From contig NC_083599.1 in assembly GCF_020882245.1 (NCBI RefSeq), positions 10,168,001 to 10,232,000 of the forward strand: a stretch of 64,000 nucleotides of DNA. Reading direction: 5' to 3'. Made by a program: the position numbers and the translations under genes. Below, piece after piece: positions 37,801-50,005 of the stretch; position 1 is the stretch's first letter, and every line of letters begins with the position of its first letter. The DNA comes from Rhopalosiphum padi (taxonomy: Eukaryota > Arthropoda > Insecta > Hemiptera > Aphididae). The notes under the pieces were generated by a model that saw nothing but the letters and a program-made list of their open reading frames with translations, did no database searches and was not told the DNA's origin.

Positions 37801-40800
37801 ATATAAATATTGTTTATAATATATGTATACAATACAAACATAGGTAGTATTACTATTATAATAGTAATTTATTAATAAATGACAAAATTATTGTAATACC
37901 AACACTAAATATTTTCTAGACAATATAATAATTAAAAATAACATGGTTTTATTTTTATTTTTTATAATACGTAGAATGAAAATTTGCGTTTACGTTCCTT
38001 ATAAATTGGAACTCTTTCCTGTTCCTCGTTTCAATAATTGAAAAAGAATGCGTTCTAAGTTTAATTCTTATATGGCCGTGTTCTTTACTGAACTTCCATA
38101 ATGGCATATTGGTGAGAGTTGCAGTTATATGAGTATATGATGATTATTAATATGATAGTAAGATACATTTTTATTATCGTTCACATACGGGTACAACGAT
38201 AACTAATTTAGTAAAGTAATATAGTTGTCAGTCTGCATTTGACATTCGTGACTTTATGTGCTGTTTGATCTATGCTCAGGAGAAAAATAAATTTTTCATT
38301 TTTCATTTTTAATATGCTGATACATTTCAAAATGTCGAGTAGCAGTTAAATTAAAATTGAATCAATACTGAAGCCGTTGAAAAATAAACCAAGATGTACG
38401 TGTATATTTTTAGATAGGTAATCGTTTGAAAGAAGATAACCTCTATTCGTCATGGTTTCGAAAGTAACCATTTTACGTAAGTATTTCAGTGAATCTGCGA
38501 ATCAGATGAATTTTGTTATAGCTATTTATGTTGGGTTATGTTTATTATTAAACATGAAGGGTTTCTTTCGCTTTAAATAAATACCTGCAAAATAGTGGAA
38601 AACATAAAAAAATAGGAATAAACATTCTGCACTATTCAATAAAATAGAATAACGTACATTGTTTTTGCATTTAAAAACAATACAAAAATAAAAAATTTCT
38701 TGCAATAGTATAAATCAACATGATAGTTCTTACTTATCCGTTTTAAGATTATGGTAATAAATTGTTAGGAAATGTTTTTTTTGATTCTCAACTAGTTCTT
38801 AAACATTCATTATAAACATGTTCAAATATTACTTAGATTCAATCTTGAAAGATATGCTTTCCTATTGCTACTGATACATTTATAGCTTAAATTTTATTTA
38901 TTTAACATAATATAGATTTTAAATTTAAATGTAAATTGTTGTTATATTATTTAAAAAGGTTTTTATTTATTATGATATAATGATTTAGTCATATGCGTTT
39001 TAAATGTACCTATACTAATGCAATAGTAAATATAAACAATCCATGGTTCATAAAAAATGTTCAAATACTTATTTTAGGTTACTTTTGAGTTCGCCTTCAA
39101 TAGAAACCTAATACTGTTCACTTGTCTTTTAATTGGTATACAGAATAGTGAATACAGATATAGAAGTACGTTGTAGCGGTCGTATTACGTTGATATACAT
39201 TTAAATAAAATTGCTTTTAAAATACTAAATACATTTATATGAAGTCTATAATTTTAATAGTTTAAGTTTTTTTTGTTTTGCCGAAATAATTAATACCAGA
39301 ATAATTTAACATACTGAAAATTAAGTACACAAAATATTATTATTATTAAAAAGAAGTACTTATTTAACAAATTTGATGAATTAAAATCTTTTGATGAAAT
39401 GTTTTTGAACAAATGTCCTCAATTACAATTTTAAAATATGTATGTATAAAAAAAATTACCCGTTATTTTTTGGAAAAGTTCTATAGTTGATAGTAAAAGT
39501 TATAAAACAATGCGAAATTTGAACGTTGTGATGCTAGGAAATTGCGCCAGGTATAAATAATTATATACGAGTCATCTCAGTGGGGCCCAGTATTCATATG
39601 TATATGAAATTAAATTAAAATAAAAAATAAAATAAAATATAATTATATATTTATATATATTTATAATCATATAATTAATTTTATAATTATATAATTATGG
39701 CCAATTTTTGAAATTGTAAAAATTTGTGACCCTATGTCTAACCCAGACATTAGACATTTATCTATACAACAACGATATCAGTACAGTAAAAAGATAAGGT
39801 TCAGAGCTGGGATAAATTTTAAATAGTTGTATTTTTAAAATCAAAATCCAAAGTCCATATTATTTTTAAAATTTTCTAATTTTCCGACCGCCCCTAAAAT
39901 AAGATCTCTAAAAATTTTTTTTCAAAATTAATTTATTTGAAATCATGTCCATCTGTATAATGTATATTATAATGCCAGTATACCATACATAATACCGTTA
40001 ATATCTACTTATATTTACAGTCGAGTCATGATAAATCGAAGCTGAAGGGAGATAAAAATTTGTTTCGATATATGTAATCTAACTCAAATTTATATTAATA
40101 AAATTAATTTATATATAATTTATATTTCTAGGGGAATAAAAAAAAAGTCATGTCGTCAAGTTTTTTGAGTTATCGCGACTCGACTGTATATTTTATTCTA
40201 TTATACTATTATATAAACCGAACTAAACAAGATAGAATAATTTTAATTTTTTTCTAAATAAAAGGATTTTTTCCTCAAAATTAAATATGAAATCCTTCTG
40301 GTATAATATTACAAAATAGATTTTAAAATCTAAATCAAAATTTTAATTTTAGAAAAAATAATTTATTGAAACTACAAAATAGTGATTTTGATTTGGTTGT
40401 GTTTAATTAAAAAAATTATTTTATATGAAATTATACTCAATTTCGTCAGTATACTTACATGCTGGTATTATGTGATACAGACAAGGGTTTTGCTGACGGC
40501 CGACGGCATTGGTGGCCCGACAGCTGATCGTGTCCAGCACGATGGGCTTCTTGAAGTGCGGCGCTCTATCCACATACTGGACCACGTCTGGGACGCCGAC
40601 AGTCATAGCCGGCAGTACAAGCTCGCCGACAGCCGTGTCGTTCCGTTGGTTGGGCAAGGCGGTGGTGACATAGCTGCCGGTGGCCACCACGCTCGGCGAT
40701 TGTTGCTGGTGCAACTCGCCTGTGGCCGCGGCTGCTGCGCCCGGCCACACGAGCCACTCGAATTGTACACGGTCGTCGGCCGGGTCGGCTTTTACCCGGC

Positions 40801-43800
40801 ACACGATACGTACGTTGTTTTCGTTGGCTTCGACGCCCACCAATTGCAGTTGATCGCCATCGTCCGCGCAAACGGGAGCGTCTGCGGTGAATTAACAACA
40901 ATTATAAATTTGTACGTTATTATTCGATCATCTCGTACATTAAATCCACCCTATCAGGTGCGGGACTTATCAAAATAGAGAAATAGGAGATATGGTGGTG
41001 TTTTGAATTGAGATAATAATATGTGGTTATTTTATATTCAACTTCATCTATGTCTTCGTAGTATAATATGTTTTTAGATTGTAGAAAGTCGATTTTCTGT
41101 TTCTTATCTCACCCTTCACGAAGACTTAAATATTGAATCAGTTGTCAATTTAATTAAAACCCACTATAACAAATTCCACTCCAAATTACTCCAACACTCA
41201 AACCCATTAATCGTAAACCAGCACACTTTCACAATTACCAGCAACCCTCCTCGCCGTCTTAAAAGACGTTGGTGTCATGATCTTTTAGTTTAAAATTACC
41301 GTTTGTTCGCCTAGCGAAACTTATCAGAAGGGTCCTATTCCCTGATCAATGTCTCAAAGTTGAGTTTATATAATTATGATCAGATTCGCTTATTGTATTT
41401 ATTATTAATAATAAAAAAGAAGATCACAAGAGAACTTAATTTGTCTTGTCATTTAATTTAAGTGATTAGTATTCAAAACATATAAATTACAGAATTTCGT
41501 CTTTAAAAAACGATCTTCTTTTAAATAAAAAATGTTCAACTCCGTTAAGAAATGGTTTCGGAAACAATACAAAATTATTTTTTATTAGACTTACATTAAT
41601 TTGTTTTAAATTATTTTCAACATATCAATCGTTTTAAAAACATAAACATACTCTTAATTAATACTGTGTAATAAATTGTATTAATTTTAAATAGTAGGGT
41701 GTTTTTTTTCTATGGATATTCACGATTGATTTTTTAGGTTTAAAAAAAATACACTTAGAATTATTCACGTAAACAACTGCTTTAGTCAAATAATTGAGTT
41801 CTTATCGTTTGTTATAGTTATACAGAGTACAGTTATAGAACATTCGAAAGTGGTATATGTCAGAAATTACTTTTAAATATAATTATGTTTTTGATAAAAA
41901 AACAATTCACTTTAAATCGTATGATTTTGAAAATATATGCCATTTTCATACAATATGTATACGAATAATTTTAAGTCACGCAGTGAAATTTCGGAATAAA
42001 ATCAAATGTAAACGTAGGCTTCAACAGTAGACTGCAAGCACACACATATTATATGTACTCGTACGTAATAGTTAGTTATATAATCTGGCGTGTGATACCT
42101 ACTTATGATTCGAGATACAAATAGAATTTTGTTCAATAGAAAGTCTCGAATGTTTTCAAGTTGAATATTATTCGAATCACGCATACTCAGAGTTGTATGG
42201 GTACTTACATTGAACTCGGAGGGTGACCGGTCGTGACCGTCCCATTCCCAAATCGTTATTACATTGACACGTGTACCGGCCGGAATGGCGGCGTCCCACG
42301 TTCCTTATGACCAAAGTGCCAGCGCTCAAAAGAACGACTTTGATTTCCGAGTCGATGCTGACGCTTCCGTTGCTACTGCCATTTTGCAAGATTGGGTGGC
42401 CCTGCAGTATATGATTACAGATGCGATAATTATTATTAATAGACATTTCGCGATTCGTTGCTGACTGTACTCACGTTGTGATACCATTCGATGCGATTAC
42501 GTTGTTTTCCTTTGCTCCCGCTGCCATCCAACACCTTGCATTCAAAATATACATCGTCTCCTGTTTTGATTCTACTCGGATCGAACGTATGGCCCAAACT
42601 TAATTTAACTATAGGTGGATCTGTGAAGTTTATTTTTATTGTTATTAAATTTTTTTTAAACTTACAACTATCTTTTATTAGGTTTGTCAAACTTTGCTCA
42701 ACTCGTACAATTATCAGATATGTGTCAATTATGGGTAAATAATTTGTATCTTATATTTCAAGAGAAAGTTCTCACCAGTTAAATTAAAGCTATATTATCT
42801 GAAGTTGAACTACATCGGGAGATTAAAATATTGTTACACGGTAATAAATTATGTTACAGAGTAGGTATACATATTAAGTTATACATTAATATCGATTTAC
42901 AATACGTCAAATAAAAAAATATACAGAAAATATTTCTCAAAGAACCGTCAGTGATTTGACTCGTGCAAATCATAATAAAACGCAACTGAATATTGATATA
43001 AATGGCTCACACATTTAAGACTTTTAAGTCGAAACGTAAAATATAATATAAAGTTAATCAAACACGATATAGGTATAGTGATTTACGAATTCTAATAAAT
43101 TCGTACACGGATTGTGTGGTGTAAGAATGAAAACACAATAACAGTGATTACAACTATGACTTCGATAAAAAGGTGTATAATCAGTTTTTACTTACATTGG
43201 ACATTAAGTAATAAAGCTTTATTCTTAATATTATCTTTCGTGGTATTAATATCAGGGTTCCAAGCTCGGCATCGTAAATATCGACCATCGTCGCTTGGTG
43301 TAGGCCTCAATCGTATCCTACTGCTATGTTCGGTTTGCTAAATAACAGACAAATAAAATAAAAATGTTGACGAAGTGTACGGGCATGTAGAATTTTTTAA
43401 ATATGGATGTATATATGAAAAAAAAAATGATAATTAACCCTGACCAATCTTCTTATAGTTCAATCTTATTCTATATAAAACAAAACTACAAAAAAATAAG
43501 ATAGAAACAATGAAATAACATGCACGATAAAATATTATGACTGAATTAATTAAATATATAACTTTACGTGATATTTAGTTATAATTACTCACTTCTATTA
43601 CTGTTATACGAGTCGTTGTCGGAGAAGAGGGTATTTCGTCAGCTAATGTACCGTTTCCGTCAATAGACCATTCTATCGTTGCCTTAGGACTCGCACCCTC
43701 AGCCCAGCATTCGCCCGTATACCACTTACCGGATATAAGATTTGTTGCTTGTATAACTCCGTCATTATTACTGTCTTCGTTATAATTAACCATGTTCTCT

Positions 43801-46800
43801 GTTTCGTCTATTGGACGTATGCCGACAATACGTACACTTTTCACATTCACTAGTTACAAAAACCATACAAATATTAAATAGGTATTAAAAAAAACCTAGT
43901 AAATACTAATATGAATATTTGCTAAAAAATTTAAGTCTCAATAAAACAGTTATTTATTTTTGAGCTACAATAAAAAACAAAATTGATTTTGTTAAAAAAT
44001 AATTTTGCGTACAAATTCCCAATATTCCATATTTTTTATTTTTAAAAGCCCAGATATGTAAGAAATATACTAAAAATGTTAATTTAGTGTTTAATTACCA
44101 ATGTAAAAGTATGTATATAATATAATGTATGTATAATCTATACATATACCTACTTACGAGGAAAACTTCTAAATTTGAATTTAAAACCAGGACTGTAATT
44201 TAATAATGGAACACATAAAAAAAATGTTTATTTTTGCAAAAACGTAATGTATTAAATTTAAAAGTGAATACCTTAAAATTGTATATTAAAAATAATAATC
44301 GTAAACTACATAATTTGACATCATTCAAGAGTAATTTTTTCAATGTAATATTTTAGAATAACAATAAGTTCTGTGTTTTTAAGTGTATTTTATTCAATAC
44401 ATTTTGTGGTTTTATTATTATTGTAATTATTATATTTACTAACTGTTGGTTGACTATAAGCTGTATATTATAAAATACTTACAGTACATGTTTATCAGCA
44501 CTGTCATTCGGAGATTTGATTGCATGGTGTTGTCGTCATTTCCAGCCAGACACGTGTATGTACTATTAGCATGAGTTCGATTCAATTGATGAATTACGAG
44601 ACTTTTGGTAGTTGTTTCTTCGTCGTCGTTTTTGTTTCCGTAAGATACATCCTCTGTCAGATCCATTATTGTTCCCGTACCGAGCGATGAGGTGACTATT
44701 CCATCCGCTGAATACCACTGCACTCGTGGCTTGGGTTTCCCTGTACAACAAACGTCAGTTTGTCACTATAGATTGTGCAATGTGGGGGAGGGGATAAATG
44801 TACATTTTCGTTGACTTTGATTTCTGGATACATTAAAAGAGGTGTATGTATAAACGTTTATTGTGTAGATACCGAATACTCATCCGTACAAATGAAATCG
44901 AATAACGTAAATAAATTGTTATTTATTTGGATTAAATATGTATGCGTTATTATGTATAATGTTTGTACATCACATTCAACGAATCGACATTAAGGCGTAT
45001 ACAAATCGAGCTTATAATATGTCCCATCATTAAACTGTCACGTAATCTACAATAAACTGTTTGAACTATAATACAACATTACAACATACCTATTTAAATA
45101 TAGTAAATACGATGATATCTTATTTGTGAAGGGATGGTTGAGGAGGAGAAATATAAGCATATTATCAATGTAAACATGGTAAACGAACAAAGAGTGAATA
45201 ATAATAATTAGGGTTCGGGACTTGTTGCACTTAAAATTATCAAAATATTTATGCAAATATACAGTCAAAATCATCAAAATATGCTTAAAAATTTGCATCT
45301 AAATTTTTAATTGGTTTTTGAAAATGCATAAAGCATATTATAACTAAAAAAATAAAAATTTAACAATTAAGTAGGTAATAACCGTGATTAACGAACAAAA
45401 ACGTATAGATTTTCATTTTGTCGTATAATTTATAATCTAGATAGGTTTTACTACAACTATAATAATAATATAACTGTCGATAAAAAAGTTGATTCTTAAG
45501 CGACAAAGAAACTATCATTAACAGACGTACGAGTCAGATAGGACAGACTATTACTTTAATTTATTTAAAAAACTATTTTTTATTGTTTTCCAAGTATGAT
45601 TTTTCCCGGAAATTTTACGTAAATACAAATTTAAAAAATGCAAAATATGTACTTTTTCAAAAATATGACAAAATATGCAAAAATATGTAAATTTAAAGTT
45701 AGTATTTAGTTTCACCATTTCATAAAACAAATTTATAACTCACCTAGAATAATCTACGACCACTACAAAAAAAAAAAAAAAATGCAAAGAACTCCAGAAC
45801 CCTAATGAAAATTCATCAACAAATCAGAGTACCCATCATTTTTATGTTATAATTCATTGAGAAATCGTGTTCTTAAAATTGTACAGCAATAATTTTTCAA
45901 GCATCTGCGTCTAACGCATTCTTTAAAAGAATATATATTAATATTATTTGTAAGTCCTATATAGTTTGATTATTCGTTATTAGTTTATTACATATTATAT
46001 TGAGCTATAAAATATATTGTTACTAACTAATGTTAACAATTATATATTATTGCATTATATTAAAGTCAGGCGTGATTTTTAAATTATCCACAGTTTTCAT
46101 TGCCATATTTTCATTTATTTCTTATTTGATTAATAATTTGTGAATTATGGTTTCAATAACACATAAATATCGGTCAATAAAAAAAATATTAAATATATAT
46201 TAAATGTATAATTATTATTTATTGTAATAAAATAAAACAAAAATAATATGTTGATAAAAATGGGAGTTTAATAATTTCAGCCTTATTATTTTCGTGAAAA
46301 ATTGAAACTATTAGATATTATACCATTCTATAATAATTCTTTTTAATATTATGGCTAAATACATTGTAATTTTAGAATAATCAAATTCACATCTTTGTTA
46401 GACAAAGAACAGATCAGATCAGACTCAAAACTTGTGCATATTGTACATTTTATATTTGTTTATTATTTTTAAGAGTCGTTCAATACTCGATACTAATTGT
46501 GTATAATATCATTGCTGTACTCGCTCAAAAGTTTAAAAGAAGTACCTATCATTATTATATAAAAATAACATTTAATGCTCACCTCCTTGAACTCGACACT
46601 CCAATACCAATCGGCTGCCTTCCGGTACTGGGCCGATTGTATGATGGAATCCATCGTCGATTTCTGTTCCTACTCCGTTATAAGCGATTGTCATTTTATC
46701 GGGTGGCACTATAAATTATATATGAACCAACATTATGCAATTATAATTTATTAATCGCAGAGTTCTGATAATCAATATAAAAATAGTTATATAGATGTTA

Positions 46801-49800
46801 TAATTATATGATGTCGATGATTATTTATTATTTATTAATTAAATGGCAGTATATTCTATACATAATGTGAATTAGTAATGTAAAAATAAATATACGTTAA
46901 AATAAGTGATATCTTAAATCTTAATCCTCTTTTTTTAAACATATTGGTTATTGATATTATAATGTTAACTATATGCATATAAATTTCTCTCTAAACAGTT
47001 CCCTCTTCTAAAATTCAAATAGTAATAAATAATAATCCATTGAGTATTGAGTGAATAACCGACGTTTGTAAAAACGTTATTTTCCAATTAATGGAATTCG
47101 AGATAACATTTGTATTATTGAATCATATATATATATATATATATATATAATGTTATATTTAAAAATACCAGAAAAATTAATTAATGTATTTTATTGTGAA
47201 TATTTAAACAGTACAGGCTCTATAGAGAGGGGGTCCTAACTCGGACCCCGCAGGCCATTAATCGTATTTAAAATTACAAAAAACATATATTTATTAAAAT
47301 TTTCTTTCGCAAATTGCAATTCAGTGTAATTTCCTAAAGTACAGTATAATTCTTAATAAGAATTAAAAACAATAAAAATCATTGACAGTGAAACATTTTT
47401 GTTGTGATTTGCATAAAAAAAAATATTAATTTTATTGATATAAATCGGGAATATTTATTCACATACATATTCACATATATTTTTTTTAAAAATATTTTTG
47501 AATTTTAATTGATTGTTATTTTTATTTTATTGTATTAAAATCTACCTTATATTATATTTATCTATTAGCTTTGCCAATGTAAACCTTTAAAGAAACATTT
47601 TTCTAAACAACAACATATCTTATACAAATTTCAATAAATTTATAAAATAATATAGGGTTCTATAGAATTCCACTGGGCCCCAAAATACATCAGACGGGCA
47701 TTGTACTAAAATATAACCTACCTTAAAATCATTCATAAATATATTTTTGTTACATAATATGGATAGCAAAAAAGTCGTCCGAATAAAATAATGAGTGTCT
47801 CGAGTCAATATAATCGCGTTGTTTTTAAACCGTGTAATTTTGTTATATAACTTTTGTTATATGAGTTCTTATTAGTAGAAAAATATGAAAATGAAATACC
47901 TCGTATTACCTTTTCAGTTATTAATATTACTACTATTAATTAGTTTTTGTAAGTAAGTTGTTTAATTTAATTACTACGAATTGTTTAATATGATTACATA
48001 TAAATTGAATTGAATTAATTCATGATTTTAATTATAAACGATATTCTTATTCATCGACTATTACAGTAATATATAAGAATATAATATTATATTATATTAT
48101 CATCGTGAGATTTGATCAAAGTGAAATTATATTTCAGGTAAAATATTGTTTAGGAACATGTATATAAACATTTAAAAAATTGACCTAATTTAATATGTGT
48201 ACAATTATAATAATATATGTAGATACTAGATATACATAAAATATACTTTACTAACCTATAACTCGTAGGATTATCCGATAGTTCCGCGTAGGTGAATCGC
48301 GAAAATCCACTCGGCACCTGTAAGCCCCGGCATCCTGTTCAGTCACGTTGATGACTTTGAGCGCTGCTCTGCTACTGTTGTCGTAGAGGCCACTGTTGTA
48401 ATCGTCCAACTGTAAAGTATGTTGTCTCGACCACTTTCCCCGTCCAATACCGTTATTGCCACCAAACACCACAAACGACGCCCTGGGCCCAAATCCTCCG
48501 CTCTCTTCGTCCGAAGACCATTTCAACGCGTGAGCTAACGGTCTTCCACGCACGTCGAAACTATAACCGCGGTTAATTTAATTAAACATTTTAATTAGTG
48601 GTTGGAGAGCAAAACGTTAGTGGGTTCGGTATACAGTGAAATTATTTATTATACGCGCGGGACTTCTTCAAGTATTCGGAGACGATGTTTTATTTCTATT
48701 CCAACTAGACACCATTTCGAACGCATTCTATATCAGACGTTTCCCGTGTTAACGAAATTATATTAAACAAATTTTGTATGCAAGACTTGTGTAATATGAC
48801 AACTGATAAAGAATTTACGGTTCACGAGAATCTTATCATATTATTGACTATTGAGATGATTATTTAATTTTTTAAGTTCAATGAATATGTTATATAACAC
48901 TTATAACACAATATAAATGCTTTTCGTAGTGTTATTAAAAATGTCGTGCTTTTAAAATAAATCAAAATTGCTTGATCTATTTTTATATGCAATTATTGTA
49001 GTTTATAGTTTGATTGAATCATTGTAATTTTGATAATCTACAAAAAACATTTTGATACACAATTTATGATATAAGTGACTTCTTGGTGAAATAATAACTT
49101 AGCGTTTAAATAATTTTGATCTTAAATTTACTATTAGTATCATAAAAAAGATTATACCTCGCTATACACCTATACTGCATTTATTAAGGGAAGACTGCAA
49201 TAAGTATAATTTTAATCTTTAACGTTTTATTCTAATACACCTTTTACGAGTTGAGAATCAAACGGTTTGACTAAACAGTAATAATATAGAATACTTTATT
49301 TTTAAGTTTTTATGGCAGTTGGTTCTGAATTATATCACAACCCATTAGAACATATTTAAATAGATACTAATATAAGTACTTATTTATTTGAAATCTATCA
49401 TTAACTAATTACAGTCCTATAGCTACAATTACTAACAACATTTGCAACCTACAGCTTGAGGATCACTGCAGACCTGTATTAAATATAACAGCATGGGTCA
49501 CAAACTCTGAATCGTTTAGGATCATCAAAACGCTCTCAAAATGTAGGTACCTACTATGTACAAAAAGGACTTCGAAGATTCAGTAGAGTTCATTGAAACG
49601 AAATCTACCCTTATTTTCAGAAGGTCACAGCTTTAATAAAATTAAATGTATTGTTTTTTCGTTGTTTTTCAAATATTATTTAAACCTATCAAACTTTCAT
49701 AAAATATATTGTATTTATGAAACAGCCGTTATATTACCTGTACAAAGGTTTTCCTCCGGACCATATCTTTTTATTTTTCGATTTACTATTCCGATGACGG

Positions 49801-50005
49801 ATTGTTGTCGAATGGTGTTTGAACCACAACACCATGTACGCTCGGTCTTCGATCGGGTTGGTCAAGTCCTTGGTCTTTCCCTCTCCACCACCGTTTGACG
49901 TGACTCTTATCGGTTGTTTCGGCAAACCGTCGTTATTACCACCACCTATGTCACATGGTAGCCAAGCCATCGAACCACGAACGGCAGTCACTGTTACTGT
50001 GCTTA
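27920..50005 (-). CDS. Sidestep-family Ig/FN3 transmembrane protein, 12 exons, 5'-incomplete
   Basis: In Drosophila, Sidestep proteins are cell-surface ligands for Beaten-path receptors and guide axons. Exons in transcript order: 50005-49738, 48560-48256, 46708-46583, 44740-44483, 43849-43593, 43337-43196, 42620-42475, 42401-42209, 40881-40459, 36169-35920, 32459-32104, 28392-27920. Phases match throughout and give 1065 residues. The first exon enters in phase 1, so the exon with start and signal peptide is missing. Domains: Ig1 (1-191, with WLPCD, the family hallmark PLYSFDVRGRPL, and CRVDFRDSPTRNYR), Ig2 (192-319), Ig3 (320-452), Ig4 (453-565), Ig5 (566-706, ending NAVGRQQNPCLYHIIPA), FN3 (707-908), one helix (about 940-961), then a tail with a Gln run ending ESCV. 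The FN3 holds a His8 run. Five Ig plus one FN3 fits Sidestep and not Beat or Dscam. Which Side paralogue it is cannot be told. Confidence 0.93.
29755..30470. mobile_element. Inverted-repeat element of a dispersed family, copy A
   Basis: Located in the last intron of the Sidestep-like gene. The left arm (about 29757-29850, with CTTTGCTGTA and GTGTTAAATTTGAATTCAAT) and the right arm (about 30365-30470, with ATTGCATTCAAATTTAACAC and CTATACAGCAGAGC) are imperfect reverse complements of about 90 bp. The centre begins AGATTCTGAACGGAGTGATG, a block shared with 34261. Reading frames of 87-94 codons run through it on both strands, but they are low-complexity and repeat-derived. The superfamily is unknown. 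Confidence 0.65.
31785..31825. repeat. (CA)n microsatellite
   Basis: About 20 uninterrupted AC dinucleotides lie in the last intron of the Sidestep-like gene. Confidence 0.97.
34258..34700. repeat. Dispersed inverted-repeat family, copy B (internal part)
   Basis: Starts AGATTCTGAGCGGAGTGATG, then AATGTATTGATTTTAC, and continues in the same order as copy A: AATGATGTGTGTTTTTTGTG, GGAAAAACGGGAATTTTTAC, TTTTTGACAA, a CTAAATGTTTATATTAT block and TTTTCAAAATATTT. It is more diverged than copy A and lacks recognisable terminal arms. Confidence 0.6.
36062..36095 (-). repeat. His-codon run in FN3 exon
   Basis: A GATGATGATGGTGATGGTGA-type run on the + strand reads as eight consecutive His codons (mixed CAT/CAC) on the coding - strand, followed by Gln-Arg-Arg. 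It lies in the Sidestep-like exon 36169-35920, in the insert between the first FN3 strand (PLTGC) and the ATISC strand. Confidence 0.9.
39567..39640 (+). repeat. Retroposon-like tail, copy 2
   Basis: Opens ACGAGTCATCTCAGTGGGGC, continues CCAGTATTCATATGTATATG and ends in an A-rich TAAAATAAAAAATAAAATAA tail. It is nearly identical to the copy at 27319 and in the same orientation. It lies between FN3 and Ig5 exons, in an intron of the Sidestep-like gene. Confidence 0.6.
40018..40186. mobile_element. 169-bp pogo/Tc1-like MITE with TA duplication
   Basis: The left end CAGTCGAGTCATGATAAATC and the right end, read inward as CAGTCGAGTCGCGATAACTC, match except at three bases. Both ends abut TA dinucleotides (40016-40017 and 40187-40188). 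CAGTCGA ends with a TA target duplication are typical of pogo-type members of the Tc1/mariner group. The larger element at 54736 has related ends. Confidence 0.75.
41078..41293 (+). pseudogene. Jockey-type LINE: C-terminal end of reverse transcriptase ORF
   Basis: Seventy-one open codons end in TAA. They encode SYLTLHEDLNIESVVNLIKT, then THYNKFHSKLLQHSNPLIVN and, near the stop, NPPRRLKRRWCHDLL. The order of H-E-D-L, a helical segment, K-L-x-x-H-x-N-P-L and a final R-R-L-K-R-R-x-x-x-D-L matches the C-terminus of Jockey-clade non-LTR retrotransposons beyond the reverse transcriptase domain. The AT-rich 3' UTR continues to about 41420, ending in TAATAATAAAAAAG. It is a 5'-truncated insertion, antisense to the Sidestep-like gene and in its intron. 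Confidence 0.75.
45210..45804. mobile_element. hAT-like non-autonomous element, about 595 bp
   Basis: The left end AGGGTTCGGGACTTGTTGCA and the right end, read inward as AGGGTTCTGGAGTTCTTTGC, form an imperfect terminal inverted repeat. Both are followed by dense AATATGCAAAA-type subterminal repeats, as in hAT elements. Flanking octamers ATAATAAT and ATGAAAAT agree at 6 of 8 positions and may be a decayed duplication. It has no transposase frame. It lies in an intron between Ig2 exons. Confidence 0.6.
47125..47149. repeat. (AT)n microsatellite
   Basis: A pure AT run of about 12 units in an intron between Ig1 and Ig2 exons of the Sidestep-like gene. Confidence 0.95.

Noticed and set aside
40382..40978. 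198-codon + strand frame over the Ig5 exon
   Set aside because: It is antisense to the Sidestep-like exon 40881-40459, which encodes a clear Ig domain with family hallmarks. The + strand frame is a product of that exon's G+C-rich sequence.
47221..47260. GGGGTCC-loop-GGACCCC hairpin as a Helitron 3' end
   Set aside because: The 7-bp stem is present, but the CTRR end and the TC 5' end required for a Helitron call were not seen.
27920..50005. Beaten-path, Dscam or hemolin identity for the Ig gene
   Set aside because: Five Ig plus one FN3 plus one membrane helix, with YSFDVRGRPL, CRVDFRDSPTRNYR and NPCLYHIIPA, fits Sidestep. Beat proteins have two Ig domains and Dscam has many more.
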